Below, one piece after another: positions 60,901-64,000 of a DNA stretch of 64,000 nt. A program made the position numbers and the translations under genes. The stretch spans positions 24,202,001-24,266,000 of the forward strand of contig NC_060110.1 of NCBI RefSeq assembly GCF_021155765.1. Direction: 5' to 3'. Positions within the stretch are counted from its first letter, which is position 1, and each line of letters begins with the position of its first letter. The stretch is from Diprion similis. Its lineage: Eukaryota > Arthropoda > Insecta > Hymenoptera > Diprionidae. The notes beneath the pieces were generated by a model that searched no databases, was not told the DNA's origin, and was given only the letters and a program-made list of their open reading frames with translations.

Positions 60901-62489
60901 ACACGGCCAGATGTGGCGTGTTTTTTTGGAGGAATCGATATTTCTTTTGTCGTATGCTGTACGTATATTAGTGGGAATTGGAGAAGCGCTACGAACGGTT
61001 TGAACAAAGCAAGTGAGAGAAAATAGCCGCTGCGGGCACCTACATAGGCATAATGTATAATCCATCCTCTGCCGAGCACCGAGAGAGCTTTATTGTAAAC
61101 GAAATGATGTGTTGTCAAGGCATCTGGAACTCGTATGAATCGGACATTTGGAAACATTCCTGCGAGGCATCGAGCGTGTAGGTTCGAGGCACGAATAATG
61201 ATGTATAATATGTTAATCCTGGTAGGAAATTCATACCGATATCATATCATCGTTGCACGAGAGCAAACAAACGAACGAATAAGTTTATAAACTACCTGTG
61301 CATGGAATTGCGAATTTTATAGGTATATCTATGTGGAAATGTGATATTGTGATTGGCAAAAACGAAAAGTACGACACCACGGGTCAGGTTAACTGGGTAA
61401 TTTAAATTTTGAAAGATGAAACGTGTAGTTTGCGCAGAGCAATATCGACAAGAGGGGCGCCGCTTTAGAGCTTGCGTTATATCTGCTTGCATTTCCCACA
61501 AGCCGTGCATATTGTTGAACGTTGAAAATTGCAAACGACGGTGAGATAGACGTGGAATCGATCGATTATTTAATATAGTGCTATTTTAAATTTATGTAAT
61601 GCGACAAACTCGTGGCTGCTACCAATTCTCAAAACCGCGCGGGTCGTGAAAGACAAATAAACTGTATAAACTCCCCCGAAACTATGCAGAATCTATTTAG
61701 GCAGAGATATAAACGGAAAGTCGTCAATGTCAATTAAACAGGTGCGTTTTGTAAGACTATTTATTCAAGACGTTTTCACATCTATAAATATATTTCAAGT
61801 TTTCATCTTCTTTTATCTATAGGTTTCTATTATAAATCATAGACAGGATATACTTGTACGCTATATACATTATACACGCATATTACAGGACTGATTGTTA
61901 ACCAAAATGAAAGCACGCTCTAAAAGCCTTATAGCGCTTTTTTCTGCCCATCACAGAACAATGAAACCATTTCAACGACAAATTTGATGGGCAAATTTTC
62001 GAGACCAGTGCTCGGCGGGTAAGTGTGTCTGGATGGGCCTGGAGCCATTAGAATCCGAGTTAGCGATCCGTGAGCTTTTTTATCTGCGGAGTCGTTTAAC
62101 ACGCAATCCCACAAGGCACACAAAATCCAGTTAGTGTAACCGTGTTTGACAGTTCAGACAACGACGCGGGTTTCCTTGCAGTTTTTGAATTGGCGGTTAT
62201 TGCATATTTACCCAGAAGACCGTGCCCAGGGTATTCCAAGGCACCGTGAGTGAAACATGAAGACGTAAAATTCCCTAGAAATCTTCAACTACATCGAAGC
62301 AACTGAGTAGACATAAGCAACACGCATCGGGGATGTTTGTGCAACATAAATTCATCGATAAAGTACAGCGTAATATTACGCTGATTAGAAAGCACTACAA
62401 TTAAAAAAGGATACAAAATACACAAGCAGAAAAAGCACAGCGCCGGTGTCGAATAGAGCAAACGCGAACAGTAGCGGTTCGGAAACCAT
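57941..62489 (-). CDS. CNIH4: Cornichon homolog 4 (ER cargo export receptor)
   Basis: Four coding exons in transcript order: 62415-62489, 59377-59445, 58391-58644 and 57941-58007. Joins are in phases 0, 0 and 2, giving 154 residues. Cornichon proteins are multi-pass membrane proteins of the early secretory pathway that load cargo into COPII vesicles; the CNIH4 branch handles G-protein-coupled receptors in mammals. Evidence for CNIH4 rather than the main cornichon: [21 protein letters not shown] across exon 2, then [29 protein letters not shown] and [14 protein letters not shown]. Hydrophobic segments lie at about 5-27, 50-72, 74-92 and 118-138. The tail [15 protein letters not shown] is longer and more acidic than in human CNIH4. 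The first intron is long (2,963 bp). The closest fly gene should be Cnir. Confidence 0.9.
58645..59376 (-). other. Intron 2 of CNIH4
   Basis: Non-coding. It includes a (TTTA)n plus T run at 58879-58911. Confidence 0.7.
59446..62414 (-). other. Intron 1 of CNIH4
   Basis: About 3 kb with donor GTATCC (62409-62414) and acceptor GGCAG next to GTGATTACG. No other gene is recognised inside it; frames at 60598-61534 have no family resemblance. Confidence 0.65.
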
Positions 62490-63386
62490 GATTTCTACAC
62501 GTAATTTAGCCGCCAATAAGTTCTGAGATTACGCCGAAATTATACCGCGAACAAATTTGATTCGTTAATCGTAACACTAAAGAATTAAATCTTTATTTCT
62601 ATAGATAAGTTGTAGGAAAATCTACAAACTACCGCCTGTCGTCGGACTGTCAAAGCCTCGTCAAGCACACTTCACGCCTCTGGCCAGCAGGCTTACCACT
62701 TGGCGAACAAAAAAGTATCCTAGAATCGCAAGAGACCTTGCGAGGTAACATTGAAGCAATTACCGTATCGTTGGTGGATTATATACATTTTTTAAGGCAC
62801 CAAACGCATAAAATAACATTCTCAAACAAAATAACCTCCTAGCCCCTAAGGGTACGTTCCGAAATTAGCTTCTAATGCTGTCAACTATTTCTTATCTCTT
62901 TTGCACTATCGAGTTCGTGGATAAATCTGTCTTTGCCTTAGGGAGTTTTTAGCACTGCCAACTTGTTAGTAGGAGTCAGACATGTTTAATCACAAATTTG
63001 TGCGCCTAATTTGAACATGAGTAATCGTTTTCTACTTCAGTTAACGAGTGCGCGAAAGCTAATCAATCAATTATCTTGTTATTTTATTAATTTAAAAGTG
63101 CTGCCGGTACACGAACGCGTTTGGTAACCGTTTCGTGGGTGGCATTGAGTTTTCTACCTTCGTTTAAAGTTTGGGATAGATAAGGACAAGACAGCAACAC
63201 TGGTTTGAAGTAAGTCCAACGAACACTAGGAAAGATTGTAGTCAAAGCGTCACGAAAGCGTGGTTAAAACACTGAGTCGAATTAGGTTAGGTGAAGATCA
63301 ACAACGAACGGGTGCACGCGCAATTCTCCAATCGACGAATTGCTGAAAGGATAGTGACACAGAAAGTATACAAAGTAAATTTCCTA
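62490..63386. promoter_or_regulatory. Shared head-to-head promoter region of CNIH4 and Rrp41
   Basis: The two start codons lie about 0.9 kb apart and face away from each other, so both promoters must be in this space or overlap it. No TATA box stands out. This is typical of housekeeping gene pairs. The exact starts are not visible. Confidence 0.5.
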
Positions 63387-63940
63387 ATGTCTGGCCAAGA
63401 CTTAGTGTCGGACCAAGGACTAAGAGTCGATGGGCGACGAGCAAACGAGCTGAGACAAATTCGGGTTCGCATGGGTGTCTTCGGGCAGTCGGATGGGAGT
63501 GCTTACCTAGAACAGGGCAACACAAAAGTTTTGGCTGCAGTGTACGGGCCTCATCAGGTTATTCACTTTGACGTCTTTCAGTTGTTCACATCCCTAATCC
63601 TGTTACCTTGCTTATTGACTATAATAATTGTTTGCTACAGCCAAGAGGAGGGGGTCGTGGTGGGAACAGAAGTGGTACGGGAATTATAAATTGCCAGTAC
63701 AGTATGGCGGTGTTCAGTTTTAGTGCCGGCGAGCGCAAGAAACGACCACGCGGTGATCGCAAGACCCAAGAAACCTCCCTGCAGCTACGCAGGGCTATCG
63801 AAGCGATCGTACAAGTAGAACTGTACCCTCGCTCTCAAATTGACGTATTCGTCGAAGTGCTTCAGTCCGACGGCAGTGATTATTGCGCAGCAGTAAACGC
63901 AGCGACACTCGCTCTGATCGACGCCGGGATCCCCATTAAG
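63387..63940 (+). CDS. Ski6: Exosome complex component Rrp41 (EXOSC4/Ski6), 5' part
   Basis: Two coding exons are present, 63387-63557 and 63641-63940. They join in phase 0 and give residues 1-157 of about 245; the rest lies beyond the window after a GTACTT donor. Rrp41 is an RNase PH-like subunit of the six-member ring of the RNA exosome, which guides RNA to the active nucleases for processing and decay in nucleus and cytoplasm. Family marks are SDQGLRVDGRRANELRQI, MGVFGQSDGSAYLEQGNTKV, VYGPH, NCQYS, HPRSQ-like YPRSQIDVFVEVLQSDG and CAAVNAATLALIDAGIP. The ATG at 63387 is the first in its frame (upstream codons are open but lack ATG) and fits the family start. Confidence 0.93.
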
Positions 63941-64000
63941 GTACTTTTAATAGAAACCTATTATGCACTGTGCTTTTATTATTTTCACTATAAAAATAAT

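Noticed and set aside
1-64000. CRISPR array, operon, phage or bacterial insert
   Set aside because: No regularly spaced repeats, no polycistronic gene runs and no prokaryotic genes. All genes found have spliceosomal introns.

Overview
This window is nuclear DNA of an insect. Genes are split by short GT-AG introns, the DNA between them is AT-rich with many microsatellites and small inverted-repeat elements, and four recognisable gene families are present: insect-specific juvenile hormone acid methyltransferase, a Plc21C-type phospholipase C beta, a cornichon homolog 4 and the exosome subunit Rrp41. Protein style and compact genes suggest Hymenoptera, perhaps a sawfly, but that placement is inference.

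Layout. Positions 1-13,900 hold no coding region I can support. They alternate CpG-rich blocks (about 750-1,950, 5,400-6,050, 7,640-9,120, 9,400-12,260) with AT-rich DNA, and look like promoters, non-coding exons or enhancers of a gene lying mostly outside the window. Positions 13,925-27,600 hold a tandem array of three complete five-exon JHAMT genes on the + strand (14,270-15,537; 21,104-22,520; 25,577-27,597). Two broken JHAMT pieces (one +, one -) and a possible relic of the 5' exon lie between copies 1 and 2. Copies 2 and 3 share an almost identical block running from intron 1 into exon 3, while their other exons are well diverged, which points to gene conversion. Both also carry a Cys in place of the last Gly of the SAM-binding loop.

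Positions 27,600-41,390 are AT-rich and gene-poor. They hold at least five small inverted-repeat (MITE or foldback) elements, GA, GT and ATC microsatellites, and perhaps a long 3' UTR of the next gene. Positions 41,391-51,463 carry the whole coding region of Plc21C on the - strand: 19 coding exons, 1,281 residues, all six catalytic residues present, one GC-AG intron and one weak donor. Positions 52,300-57,940 show no gene. Positions 57,941-62,489 carry cornichon homolog 4 (- strand, 4 coding exons). About 0.9 kb away, head to head, the + strand gene for Rrp41/EXOSC4 starts at 63,387 and runs off the window after its second coding exon.

Functionally the window is a mix: juvenile hormone synthesis (JHAMT array), Gq-coupled phosphoinositide signalling (Plc21C), ER export of membrane cargo (CNIH4) and RNA processing or decay (Rrp41). 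Only the JHAMT array forms a functional cluster. All exon joins were worked out by hand from reading frame, splice dinucleotides and family similarity; no transcript evidence was available.
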